A DNA stretch of 64,000 nucleotides from Mya arenaria (Eukaryota; Mollusca; Bivalvia; Myida; Myidae): the NCBI RefSeq assembly GCF_026914265.1, contig NC_069133.1, forward strand, positions 9,989,937-10,053,936, read 5' to 3'. A program made the translations under genes and the position numbers. Of the stretch, positions 37,501-49,626 are shown in pieces; the stretch's first letter is position 1; every line of letters begins with the position of its first letter. The notes beneath the pieces were generated by a model, which was not told the DNA's origin, did not search any database, and saw only the letters and a list, made by a program, of their open reading frames with translations.

Positions 37501-40500
37501 AACCGGGGCAAAATGCTCTGGAATCAGAACAAATACATGATTTAGAAGCTGACTACAAAACTATTGTTTGTGGTCACTAATGAAAACACAAAATAGGACA
37601 AAATATTGTAACATAACATCTGGTCAGGCTGTAAATATTTGAAATGGTCAGCTTGTACGGATGGGCCATTATTCAATTTGTTATATAATCTCAACATACC
37701 AATGACCATGTACTGTTTAGAAAGATTTAATCTTATCAGGTCCAAACAAACTTGAGTTAGTTCGTATTTTTGAATATCTCTGCTTGCTTTATAAATAGGA
37801 ACTAGGACTCCACTGAACCAAATGATTACGGTAAGTAGATTCACTTACTCCCAAATAAGACTTACCACAATTAAAATAATTGATTAAATATATCAAAACA
37901 GATGAATAAATGTCGAAAACAATGGTTTTCATTCAGGATACCAAGTTTAATTTAAAAGAAAGATGCAGAAAACACGGTATTTCAACCAATTATGGTACAA
38001 TAGTATATCGCAGTAAATCTTTTAGCATTCACCAATCATATATTTTTTGCGTTTTCAGCTATTAAAAACACGGTTACAATCTTGTTATTAGTAATTAATA
38101 TTTTCCATAAATGCATTATTTAGTAAGTAGTTTAAGGGTTATCACTCATAATTTATGTTTTTTAAAACATGTGTATGTATTGATTTTGAATAAGAGTGTC
38201 ACTTTAATATCCACATGTCTTATCAAACTTTCCACGATTAAAACACCACCTACTGTATCAACTCTCATCTGTTTCTGTAGGTCTAGGTTGGGGTAGGAAG
38301 GTTTTCCAGCGTTTTCCCAGATCCTATATGGGTTTCCCACAGTATTGTCCAGCCACCAGCCTGTCATGTACAATTCTGCAATAGAATGGTTTGAAATTCA
38401 TTGAATCATACATGTTCATGTCATACTGCAAGAACTAATATGCAGTTTTATAATTGGATATCTCTCCTTGGAAGTCCACCAGTATATCAGGAATCAATAT
38501 TATGAAAACACTTACTAATTCCTCAATCTGAACCTGATTTTTTTTACACATAACGAAATGGTGTAACTTTATATCTTATAAGTTTTACTCCTTTAATAGC
38601 GCATTCTCGCACAGACTATCTGAATAAGCATCATTGTTCAATACTCTTTAAAAAATTAAGAAAAGAGCAAATACTTTACTTGAGTAATAATACATTATAA
38701 ATTGGACTAAAAGTAAGGAGTAAAATTTCTACATTAAAATTATTTTCTTGAGAATACAGACCAAATGTTTGTATCAACATAATCTATCAGAGAATGTGCT
38801 AGACATATACAATTGTGAATCATTCTTTGTGTATAATTTGCGGTAAAATGAGTTGAGACTGAGACTGAATAATGACTCAAGTACTTATGAGATAATGACA
38901 CTAGAGAATGGGGAAATACTGCTTTAAGGCAAGTCCCACTATGAACTCCACCAATTCAAATATTTTGGTATCGACACAAGCAATTGCCTGTCAAATGCAT
39001 TAAAATTCACTATGAATTAATTGAACCAATATAGTCAAAGAAGAGGCAATGATAACTATCTAAAAATAAATGGGACCTAATGTCAATATCCAATATCAAT
39101 TTCAATCTGATTTTAACATCAAACATCGAACTTACCCTCTGAGGCCCATTCAGGGGGGTTGATATCCATGTACAGGTAAGCATATGTGTTGAACAGTTGA
39201 GGCCCCGTGTCATTACTAACATAGAACAGCACAGTACTCTGCCAACTGCAAAGAAAATAATGTCATTTTTCCTGTTACTTTCTCATAATGTACATACCAG
39301 GTGAGTTTACATATTTGTTTTCTTATGTTAAAAGAATGTTGATGGAAAATTTGGACATTTTTCGACCAAATATATGTGTTTTACACCTATCATAATTTCT
39401 CAGATATGATCAATGCTTCAATTCCAAGTCCAGGATGACTGCATAAGGTTAATGTGTAGCCCCATTAAGATATATTTGGTAGCTCAAGCTCAAAAGAGGG
39501 ACAAGCAAACAAATAACATAAATGTCACACATTCACGCTTATAATACTAGATAGTTTTTAGAAAGGATTTGCTTCTTAATATATACACCTGCTATCTATG
39601 CAGGAAATTATTTCAAATTGGTATTGTGTGGCTAAACTTTTATCGAAGAATGCATTAAGTTTCTGTTTACATATGATGTTTTAATAATGTGGTATGCAGG
39701 CAGTGTTTTTTCTTCACCAAAACAGTTCTTTTATGTGTCATGTTCTCATTTTCAAGACTTTAAATAAAAGAAAATGATCTTCATTATACTCATGAGAAGC
39801 TATATTTTGTTTCTTAAAAGTTAGTTTAAGAAAGTAACTTCAGTAAATGAAATAATTAAGACACTTAGACTTCAAGATATTTTGTGAAATTGAGGCTAGC
39901 TTTAATCAAAATATATTGAAGTGATACTCATGACTTTGTTGATCTAATATTATCATTATTATTACACAGTAGAAAATAGTTTGTGTGTCCTATAGGATGT
40001 GGTCTATAACCCTGTGACTAGTTTAGTTAGATGAGTATAATGAAAATCACTTTCTTTACGTCTTGAAAATGAGAACAAGACACATTTTGGCCAAGACAAA
40101 AAAAATGGGATTTAATAACTTGATTTTGTTACAAAGGACTTTAAAGACACTTCATGAAAATGGAACCAGATCTCATATGGCTACATCTATCCATATACTG
40201 GTAACCTTATTGTAAATATGAGACAAGTTCTGAATAATAAATAGTCCCACCCACCTGTCAGCTGTTCCATTTATGCGGGGCGAGTGTGTGCTTGCTAAAA
40301 CACCAAAATTGGCCTCTAGGTCTGGGCTTGAGCTGTTAGCTAAAATACAATATTTATGCATAATTTGAGGGGAGAACAAGTAACTGAGTTTGTCAAAAAA
40401 AATTCAAAAATTTATCTTTCATTAGAATTTACCCTCAGGAGCTATGTATAATCGGGGCAGCTAATTTTGACGTTTAACGTTTTTCGCCAACAAAAAATTC

Positions 40501-43500
40501 AAACAAATCTATGTAATTTCTTGAACTTAAATGTTACATTTAAATGTACATATTAAGATGAAAGTAAAAGAAAAGTAATGCATGTACATTCGAAATGGTT
40601 TATGAAGACAGGAAGAAATTCTTACACGTAACAGTTGCCTGGACTTCAGTTTCTCCAAGGAGAGACAGGAAACCCATCACCGAGTAGACTGGTTTCCTAA
40701 AGAAGTGTGTATGGGGTGGACTAGTTGTGTTTATCTGGAACCGTGCCAACAATGTTCGCTGGGTGAACTGGTGAGGGTACCAGCTGAGGAACGCGTTATC
40801 ATTACTAAGGAGATGGTAGTTCTTAATTTTGGGATTCTTGTTGGAGATGAAGGCTTTTTGGTGCTGAACAATTACCTGCAATGGATCTTCTATCATCAAT
40901 TACAAGTAAAATCATTAAGACCTACATATATGTATTAAGGTCGATTTCAATAAAGATCTTAAATGATTTTCGTCATGTATATTAGGAATTATCTTTGTGT
41001 TTTTCATTATTTTCCTACATATTTGGGTGAACTGAACTTTAGCAGGATTAAAAAAAACACCTAGTAAGAAGTTGAAGAAATAAAGAAAATCTTTTCTTTT
41101 AACAATTATAAGCATATACCAATTTAAGAATATTGATTTATAACTAAAATCCTTTAATGAAACAGGCCCCTGGACTGTAATAAAACTTGATATGTGATAA
41201 AAGATTAAATATGAATTTTACAAAATTCAGTAGCATTCCAAAGAGCGTAAACAATAAGGTAACTAACATAAACTTGTTTATGTTTTCTTGGTTATCATAT
41301 CATACCTTAGCAACCATAGACGCGTAAGTAGAGTCTGCCCTCCATTCCTCATCCCGGGACCAACCAACAAGAGGGTCGGCCTCGCTGAAAGTTAACATCA
41401 GCTTACAGATACGTATCACCTGAAGATCATGCAACATCTTGATTTTGTTGAGCTGTTACTTAAGAAATAAGTTTATTGTAACTTTGAATGTCATAGGTTA
41501 CTGAAACTCACTGAATTGAAAACTATAAATATATAAATCAAATCAAAATGTCATATGCAATACACCATTGCACTAGCCTGCAAAATGAAGTGAAGGTAAG
41601 ATGAATATGTGTAGTGAACAATAATGGCTATTTAAATTTTCTAGTTCTGCCATTACAATTTAATGAGGGATATATCTTCTTTGTAGTTAACTCAAAATCT
41701 TTCATAAAAAGCCACAATCAAAAAAAGTGTGTATGGAATTTCCCTTCCCCCATTAAGATGTGTTGGTTGGTAGGTAGATAGGTTTTGTCTTTTTACTTCC
41801 TAACCCCTTAAATATGTATGAAAAATGAAAGAAAAATTATATGAACACAGGAGAGGAAAAAAATCTTATTTCTGTGAATTGGTCAGGAAATGCCAAAATA
41901 CTATTTATTGTGGACTAACCAACCAATTTATATCTTCCAAACAAAGGAAGTTCTGATAGGTAGGGGATGAGAAGAAGTTAATTTTCATTCAACCAATTTC
42001 AATTCTATGGGCGAACAGCGAAAGAACCAGGGCTCCAATTCGATACAGATCCTACGACTGAAGATAGTAAACATCCAGGCATTTCTCAGTTTTTGGCTTT
42101 TACCGCATTTCAATAAATAAAGAATGTATGGGGCAGAATGGTTTTTCTATTAATGAAATGTGGTTTATTTTCATAAGGACATTTATTGCATAGATTCTGC
42201 TCATAAATCAACAAGTGTCCTTGAGCACTCTTAAGCAGTGTTTAGTTTACGACTAATGTAACCGGGCAATCGATATGTAAAAAGCGCACTTATTCTGTCT
42301 CACTCAAGAGCTAGCTTTTATAGCAACGCAGTGTCCGCCTGCAGAACGTGAGGTTGTGGGTTCGTACCCCATCAGGTGCACATAGCAATTTGTGCAGTAT
42401 GTTACATTTGGCGCCCAATGTGGGGCCTGTGTTGCACGATATGCCTCAAGGTCATTGCAAATTGGCCCTTGTCTCCGAAATTCGAGGATGAATTTCAATA
42501 TAGAGGGGGAATGTATAACCGGGTATTCGATATGTATATAGTGGCACTTATACTGTCTCGCTATAGTGACACGGTAGTGTGTCCGCCTCTTGAGAAGTTC
42601 AATATAGAGGGGGAATGTGTAACCGGGTGTTCGATATGTATATAGTGGCACTTATACCGTCTCGCTATAGTGACACGGTAGAGTGTCCGCCTGTAGAGTT
42701 AGAGGTCATGGGTTTGAACCCAAACAGGTGCACATAGCAATTTTTGCAGTATGTTACACTATCATATCTCATTAAAACAGGGCCTATGTCCTTAGCCTTC
42801 ATTTGTTCACCATACCTGCATGTATTTCTTACTGACTTACATGTAACAGATTTGAATGTTAATTCTTACTCATTATAGAAGGGTTTGTCTGCCAGGGTCG
42901 GGTACTTAGTGGCTATTTGTGACATCAGCGTAATCTCATCATCCATAATCTTCTTTGAAAATCCACTGCCCTGATAGAAATAAAGTAGCATGAGTTCTCA
43001 ATTTGTGTCTATAATCAGAAGCACACGTAGGAAATGCTACAAAAAAGAAGAGTATGATGTTTTATGAATCTATTGTTCATTGTGTTATCCTCACATAGAT
43101 ATAATATATAAATTTAGGATTTTTTCTAAGGTGTTCTGGTAAGCGCAGGGGTGAGCTGCTTCTCAACAGGGTCTTCCAGGTTAAAATCCCGGCCTTTAAG
43201 TTTGATAAATGGTCACCAAGCTGGACAAGTGGGTTTCCTCAGGGTGTTTTGATTGAACCAATAACAAAGACCACAATCTTATGTAACTTGCCTATGAGCA
43301 TTGTAAATATATTGTTACAATAACTTGTTTCACAGTCTGAATAAACTTTTCTTTCTTGTTTACCTTTCTATGGAAGGACAGGAAATCAATCCTGACGCCA
43401 GTTTCCCCAGTGAAGAAGTTGGTTCCCAGCACTACATGGTCGAGCAGGGCATCGGAGTAGTCTGTCCTCCGGCACCCATCCCCCGGTCCACCAAGGATCA

Positions 43501-46500
43501 GGGACTCCGAAGCCGCCTTCAGTCCCTCTGAGCAGGCATCATAATAGTTTAGAAAACCTGTAAATTGTAATAAATCCTGTTTGATGAGCATTTATTGTTT
43601 AAACTTAAGGCAAATGCTGCTATTTTATACCTTTATAATAGTTCTATAACACTGACTACAAATAAAGCCGATTTTAAAGGGACTGTACACCAGATTGGCA
43701 CCAAAAAAAGTTTTTTTCTGTAACGAATCTCAGGACAATTATTTAATAAAATGTTTTACTCTTTGATATCATAATTGTAAAAAAAATAACCAAAAAGCAA
43801 AGAAAATTGAGCGAAGACTGGGTTCGAACCGGTGTCGCCAAAATTGCAGTCCAGTTTTGTATCCACTGTGCTACAAAGGCTTACCCTGAACAGTTGGAAT
43901 ATTTAAGCTATATACCTAACTTGGTCATATCACGTGATAACATCGAGTAGCCAATCACACATAAGGAATGAATTCTACTAGGTAGACATACCTAGTAATC
44001 TTTTTAATGGGAAAATATGAAAAAACTGCAAAAATAAATTAATTGTAAACTATGTGGTACTTCACTTAGTAAGTTTCAATGCATTGTTAACATCGATACC
44101 AAGTCTATGTCAGTTTTCGACAATTTTCTTTCTTTTCGCTATTTCATCATACGGAGTACAGCCCCTTTAAAGTGCATCCCCTTTATCAGAAGTATAAATA
44201 ATCGGAAGTGAGATATTCAGGAACAAAAAATAAAAAAAATTAACATATAGAATTACTTCTAATTACATGTCATTAAATCTAACACGGACAAGAAACAAAT
44301 CATAATCAGGAATGTTACAAACAACTTACCTTGTACAGTCATGTTGACATTATCAAAGTCATGGCAGTCTGGCTCATTCCAGGTTTCAAAGTTCCACTCA
44401 GACACAAACCCTGCACCATACTCATCTGAAAGTGACATACATGCATGTTAGGATAATCAATATCCTTAACATGAACTAAATAGTGACTGGAAATCATACC
44501 TTATTGCATGTTCTATTACAACTTCCTACAAAAGTTAAATGAAGCTGGACAAATTTAATTTAAGCAGCATTATAATACAGTTAAAAAAGACCCCTTTGAT
44601 TTTGGGGGAATTTTATTCCTAATCCTGTGCATTCTAAATTGGGGAGAATTCAGATTGTAGGAAAATGGAAAATCATGCCAAATATAGATGTTTTAACTCT
44701 GTTTTGGGTCTGTTTAAATAAAAAAAAAATAAGTGTTATATTATTTAAAAAAAAACCCTATCATTTTTAATGTTTAATTCTAAATATATTCATGTTGATC
44801 ATATGTTTGTTTAACTTTAACTTATAATATCATTTAACGTGAAGCATGTATATTTTAAGTTACTTTAATAAATATTTTGAATCTTGAATCTTGATAAGAT
44901 CTTGTTAACAAGAGATGTTTGTCAAACATTATGCCTCCCTGAGCGCCATGTTGTCAGGATTATATGGACAATTGAATGAAATATGCATGGACCGAAATGA
45001 CAGCTGGTTTGTCACTGACATTGGATGCCGTTGAGGGAGTTTTAAGATTATGACCATTCAAAGTGTGAGGAAAGAGTGTGTTATGACCATGACGTTTAAC
45101 CTCAAAATCCATCATCAGCTGGTCACAAAAAATCTAAATGTCAAGTTTGAGGGCCATGGATGCAGGCATTGACAAGTTATCACACAGACAATATTTTTTC
45201 GTTCAAGGTCACTGTGACCGTGACCTTTGACCCGATAAACCCTAAAATCATAAGGGGTCATCTACAGATTAGATGCAACATCTAAAGTGTGACCTTGACC
45301 TTTGGCCCGATGACCCCCAAAAAACAATAGGGGTCCTTTACTGGTCAGGCCCAACGTCCAAGTCAAGTATGGGGGCCATGGGCGCAGGCATTGTCGAGTA
45401 ATCACTCTGACAACCTTTTACCATTCAAGGTCACTGTGAACTTGACCTTTGGCCGAATGACCCTTAAAAACAATAGGGGTCGTCTACTGGTCAGGCCCAA
45501 CCTCCATGTCAAGTATGAGGGCTAAGGGTGCAGGCATTGTCGAGTTATCACACCGACAACCTTTTACCATTCAAGATCACTTGACCTTGACCTTTGGCCC
45601 GATGACCCCTAAAAACAATAGGGGTCATCTACTGGTCAGGCCCAACAGACATGTCAAGTATGAGGGCTATGGGTGCAGGCATTGTCGAGTTATCACACGA
45701 ACAACATTTTACCATTCAAGATCACTGTTACCTTTACCTTTTGCCCAATGACCCCCAAAAACAATAGGGGTCATCTACTGGTCAGGCCCAACTTCCATAT
45801 CGAGTTTGATGACCATAGGTCTAGGCATTGTTGAGTTATCACTCGGGCAAGCTTTAAAATTATTTTACCATTAAAGGTCACTGTGACCTTGACCTTTGAC
45901 CCGGTGAGCCCTAAAATCAATAGGGGTCATCTACTGGTCAGGCCCAACCTTCATGTCAAGTTTGATGACCATGTATCCAGGAATTGTTGAGTTATCACTC
46001 GGACAAGCTTTGGTCTACCGACGGACCGACTGACCTACCGACCGAAATGTGCAAAGCAATATACCCCTCTTCTTTGAAGGGGGCATAATAATATAGAATA
46101 TATCCCCACATATGATCATAGCTCTCTATACCAAGCATACCAATATATCGTGAAGCCACCTGAGTCACTAGGTCTTTCCAGAGGTACACAGTTTCTTTAT
46201 CCTCAAAGTTTCTGAACAATCCCGATGGGTTCCCCATCAGCTCAAATCCTGGCTTCAGTCCGTTATTGTACAGCAGGTCGATCACATTGTCCAATAAAGT
46301 AAAGTTATAGACAGGAGCCTTGAATGGCTCATGGCTGTAAAAAAAACCACATTTATTTATACTAAATTGTATGTTAAAGACAGTTATCAACATTATTATA
46401 TATCACAGAACCATTCAATTGCGCAATAACCTAATGTAATGAATGAATGTGAGACAATTTTTTAAGTTTTAATAATTCCATTCCCTTCTATTTCACTTTA

Positions 46501-47234
46501 AAAAGTAAAAAGTTTTAATATAAGTGATGCCAATACAACTGGATATGGATAAACCTGTAGCCAGTTTTTTTCAACACATTCTTTCATATTTTTTTTAATA
46601 CAAGCTCATTTTTAATGCTTGCTAATCATCTGATTACATTGATTTAAATATTTTCCCAGTTTAAAACACTATATGTCCAATAACAATGGAATATTCATCT
46701 ACCTGATAACTGTAACGATGTCCAGCAGCCAATGTATGCGGACCTGCTCGATACCTGATCTAGGGATGGCTCCGATCATAGCCAGGTTGTAGGACATGTC
46801 TCCACCAAGGTCAAAACCACTCGCTGATTCATGGGGGAGTGGAGGGCTGAAATAGTTTGAATTAATATTTTAAATTAAAAAAATCTAAAAAAAGTGATTT
46901 GAGGATAAAATGCATACCTGTAGTTTAACTAATGAAATGATTGCAGTTACTCATAATAATGGATTATTTGTTTGGCCACGGAAGTGTTCCTTTCAATGTG
47001 GAAGTGTATATGGAATAGTGTAAAAGTATTAATAATAAAATTAGGCACAAATTGAACATAACATTGAGCAAAAGCTTATGATTTCTATAATTACCAGAAG
47101 CCAGTTGATTTCCAAAAGTGTTTCAGTGGTCCAACAGGGCTTGATGTGTTCACAACAACCTCAATTGCTGATGATTGATAAAACATAAGCAGTAAAGGGA
47201 TGATTGTGAATGGTGCCTTCATCCCTGTAACCAT
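34578..47234 (-). CDS. IDUA: Alpha-L-iduronidase (GH39), complete 15-exon gene
   Basis: Lysosomal hydrolase that removes terminal iduronate from dermatan and heparan sulfate. Fifteen minus-strand exons, all GT-AG and in phase: 47095-47234, 46703-46846, 46141-46334, 44330-44425, 43364-43557, 42870-42970, 41306-41384, 40626-40875, 40255-40339, 39136-39245, 38254-38375, 37392-37517, 35811-35887, 35091-35209, 34578-34696. The sum is 1,956 nt, or 651 residues; human IDUA has 653. A signal peptide ([19 protein letters not shown]) follows the first Met; an acceptor lies right before that ATG, so a 5' UTR exon is likely. Landmarks: [30 protein letters not shown] with acid/base Glu177, [22 protein letters not shown] with nucleophile Glu291, [25 protein letters not shown] and a C-terminal domain ending [15 protein letters not shown]. 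Eight or so N-glycosylation sequons (NTS, NFT, NMT, NTT, NSS, NGT, NDT, NIT). No key residue is missing. Introns hold a satellite, a SINE and several elements. Confidence 0.96.
36101..37058. repeat. 38-bp satellite, about 25 copies, in an IDUA intron
   Basis: Unit gagttcatggggccatgatt plus accaacaatctcaggtct, varying mainly at two positions (ccatg/ccatt; cagg/caag). It fills most of the intron 35888-37391. The unit equals the terminal repeat of the TIR element that follows directly (37059-37314) plus a tcat spacer. Confidence 0.97.
37059..37314. mobile_element. TIR element fused to the 38-bp satellite
   Basis: Left end ggggccatgattaccaacaa then tctgagttcagactta; right end, complemented, ggggcagtgattacgaacag then tctgagtctagactcg. 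The arms match over about 40 bp. It is related to 1624-1867. The unique interior (37107-37265) separates the arms. No coding. Confidence 0.8.
42257..42758 (+). mobile_element. Miniature LTR-retrotransposon-like unit (TRIM-like) with tRNA-like LTR
   Basis: Terminal repeat 1 at 42257-42406 (tgtaaccggg ... gttaca). Two bases later comes TGGCGCCCAATGTGGGGC (42409-42426), one base off the lysine-tRNA-type primer binding site known from some retroviruses. A 70-bp interior ends in the purine tract aatatagagggggaa (42497-42511). A truncated repeat follows (42512-42600), a second purine tract (42601-42615), and a final repeat ending gttaca at 42758. No protein frame, so any mobility would need another element's enzymes. 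The terminal repeats contain a tRNA-like block with a B box (gggtttgaaccc). It lies in IDUA intron 6. Target duplication is not clear. Confidence 0.75.
43131..43345 (+). mobile_element. tRNA-derived SINE, worn copy
   Basis: tggtaagcgcaggggtgagc (A-box region), 'aggttaaaatcccggcc' (B-box region), tggtcaccaagctggacaag, 'acaaagaccacaatctta' and 'ataacttgtttcacagtctg' align in order with 13171-13410 and 62763-63005. In IDUA intron 5. The tRNA head has decayed. Confidence 0.8.
43678..44166. mobile_element. TTAA-flanked TIR element with internal tRNA-like module, copy 1
   Basis: Ends AGGGACTGTACACC and, complemented, AGGGGCTGTACTCC, with TTAA on both sides. On the minus strand the interior holds 'taagcctttgtagcacagtgg' and 'gacaccggttcgaaccca', spaced like A and B boxes of a tRNA gene. 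The same module is at the same place in 54937-56009, in opposite orientation. In IDUA intron 4. Confidence 0.88.
44925..46090. repeat. About 150-bp tandem units with 'ggtcactgtgacc' palindromes, in IDUA intron 3
   Basis: Five or more units, starting near 45200, 45425, 45572, 45716 and 45870, carry ggtcactgtgacc or decayed forms, then tgacctttg(a/g)cc, 'aacaataggggtcatctact', 'ggtcaggcccaac', and 'ttgtcgagttatcac'. The block opens with gtcaaacattatgcctccct and closes with ttctttgaagggggcataat, whose terminal parts are inverted (attatgcctccc / gggggcataat), so the whole may be one element. Same family as 30600-31400. Confidence 0.8.
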
Positions 47235-47409
47235 CTGAAACGGCAAAGCATACATGTACAAGATTATCTACTTTATTTCTTATAATTTTAAGAGCTTAAT
47301 TACTTCAACATCAAACACAATATCAATGCTTGAAGGTTTGAAGGGCAAACTTGTTGCACCATAAATCATTTAAATTTTAATAGTGTAACTATTCCAGCTT
47401 ATTCATTAA

Positions 47410-47653
47410 AGGCCTAGTTTAAGCCTTCTATAAGTGACCCCCCCCCCCTCAAACCGAGTATTTGTACACAACCTCTGTTAATTGATCTTAATCTATTTGC
47501 CCAATTGTCTTATTGTTAAAGATCTCCAATCTGAGTATCCATCCTGCTGTGCAAATTGGGATGTTTTATTTTAAAAATGGACCCTAAATGGCCCTGAGCC
47601 AATAAAAGAATACATACTAGGATTATCATGCCAAACATTCCTAAAACTAGGTT
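47410..47653. mobile_element. TTAA TIR element (AGGCCTAGTTTAAG family), copy 1
   Basis: Left TTAA then AGGCCTAGTTTAAGCCTTCT; the right end (ctaaaactaggtt) is worn. Interior matches 58182-58476 (acacaacctctg; tggaccctaaatggccct; ttatcatgcc). It lies 180 bp upstream of the IDUA start codon, in its 5' flank or first intron. Confidence 0.85.
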
Positions 47654-48830
47654 CAATGACACTTGTCTGCATTTCAGTTCTCATGTTGGTAATGTTGTGT
47701 TAACATTTGGCATTGCCATTGTTTTGTGCTCATCGGTGCCATCTTCCAAAATTCCTTTCTGTTCCCACCATGCTTCTGAATACCTCAATTGTTGTTTCTT
47801 ATGCCTTATTTGACATGGTTGGCCAGCATTTGACCCCAAGACTTTTAAAAAAGGAGTCCACTGGAATCCTTAATTCCAAAATCAATGAGTCCAGCATAAA
47901 TTTAAGGAGTTCAGAATAAAAATAAGACTTTTACAGGTTATTGGTCTATTTACTGAGCACAAAGGAGTTGATATTGTTTTTTTCCTTGGGAAATAATGTC
48001 ATTAATGGCCTCCTCCTCCGTGCTATCCAACAGCCTCTCTGATGGCCATTTCTTTAAAGGTCTCTTCCTCCATCTTAACTGTCATCACCTCTGGAATCAC
48101 CTCACTTGTCTTTCCATAATTTAACTGCTTAAATGTATTTAAATGTAGAATGTTCTTGTCCGAGAATTTATTTGTTCATTTTTACAAAAAAACAAACAAT
48201 GTTTTTTGTTTTACAAGTGGTTTTAACATTGATTTGTGTCAGTTGTGCTCCTGGCATACACAACATGTTTATAACAGATTAAACTTTAATAGAATTCATT
48301 GAATGGACATTTATTTCTTTGTAATGGATTGCTTTAATAGAACTATTTATGTTTGTTTCTAAAGCGAGCATACTGTTGAAAAATAATCATAAGATGAGGT
48401 TTAAAAATGGATGGTTAGGTATTATGGTTAAGGTTTTAGCAAATAGCTTCTTGATGGGTTTCATAGATTGTATTACCATATAATGAGCATTAAACGATAA
48501 CTGATTACCAGTCTGTGATGTTATTTGCTCTTTAAAGCCTCTGAATGATAATGATTTGACAAGTTCGTCATTTCTGATACTTTTAGGCTTTGTAAACGAT
48601 TTGTTCATATTGGAATTTTAGGAGTCTTATTGGCACATTATATAGATGAAGTAATAGGTGCCATAGCATAGTAAATTGTGCATTTGTTGAGTTTCTGTTC
48701 CCCATGAATTATCACATAATATTATTAAACTTATTTATTTTACAATGATTGTGAAAAGCATTATCACTGTTATTTTTACCAACATGGTGCTGAATTTCAT
48801 CCCCATTATGGTATTTCCTATGCTGAAACA
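47654..48830. other. Non-coding flank between IDUA and a mariner-like element
   Basis: No frame over 75 residues with a recognisable motif, and no array or TIR. The IDUA promoter and 5' UTR exon probably lie somewhere in 47240-50500, but I could not place them. Confidence 0.4.
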
Positions 48831-48832
48831 TA

Positions 48833-49626
48833 CTGGGCAGTTGCCTAATTCCGGATTTGCCTAAATATTCGGAAATCGTTTAAAAAGCGTTTCGGCGACC
48901 ATGATCAATGTAGAATGCTCACAGTCTATGCAACTGACCCTCTATAGCAACAGAAACAACACAAAAGTGCAGCTATTCGAGTATAACCCCAAAATAAATA
49001 CCTCTAAACTTTCGCTAACCTAAATTTTTATGTCAATATTTAGACAAGTGGGGGATGACGTCACACAGCGCGAGCTTTTATATTGAGGTTCGACAGGGTT
49101 ATCTTTAAACACTAGACCTACTATACGATGTTTATGACTTAGCGTCAATCACGAAATACAATGCCAATTACCATATAAAGTAGATAAATTGACGATGTCA
49201 TTGTTTTGTGTTGTGCAGCATTTGATATGAAAACGAAGCAAAAATGAAGCAGATTCGTACTTTAATTTTTTTTTGCAAATTCGGACAAATTAGTAGTTCG
49301 GATACGCCAAAAATACACATACAAATACTTTAGAGAAGTATAAAATTTATATACATGTTAAACATTTAATACATGATGTTCATTAAAGTAGCATTTAAAT
49401 ATTTGTATATTGACTTGATAATGTTTACTTTGCTCTTTGAAAAAATCCGACTTTCGTACTGAATATTATATAATAATTAATTGTTTTTTTTCTTTTATTC
49501 TTTTTCCATTTTGGTTGATACAGGACCCAACATTTTTCTATTAAAAGTTCATTCACTTATGTTCAGCAATTATGACAATATTTGAAGAAAATTTCAAAAT
49601 TGATCCGGAATTAGGCAACTGCCCAG
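48833..49626. mobile_element. 794-bp Tc1/mariner-like TIR element
   Basis: Perfect 24-bp inverted ends (CTGGGCAGTTGCCTAATTCC then GGAT), with TA directly outside both (48831-48832, 49627-49628). The interior is AT-rich, without a transposase frame. The perfect ends suggest relatively recent activity driven by an enzyme elsewhere. Confidence 0.92.

Noticed and set aside
40705..40938. 77-residue plus-strand frame
   Set aside because: Antisense shadow of IDUA exon 40626-40875.
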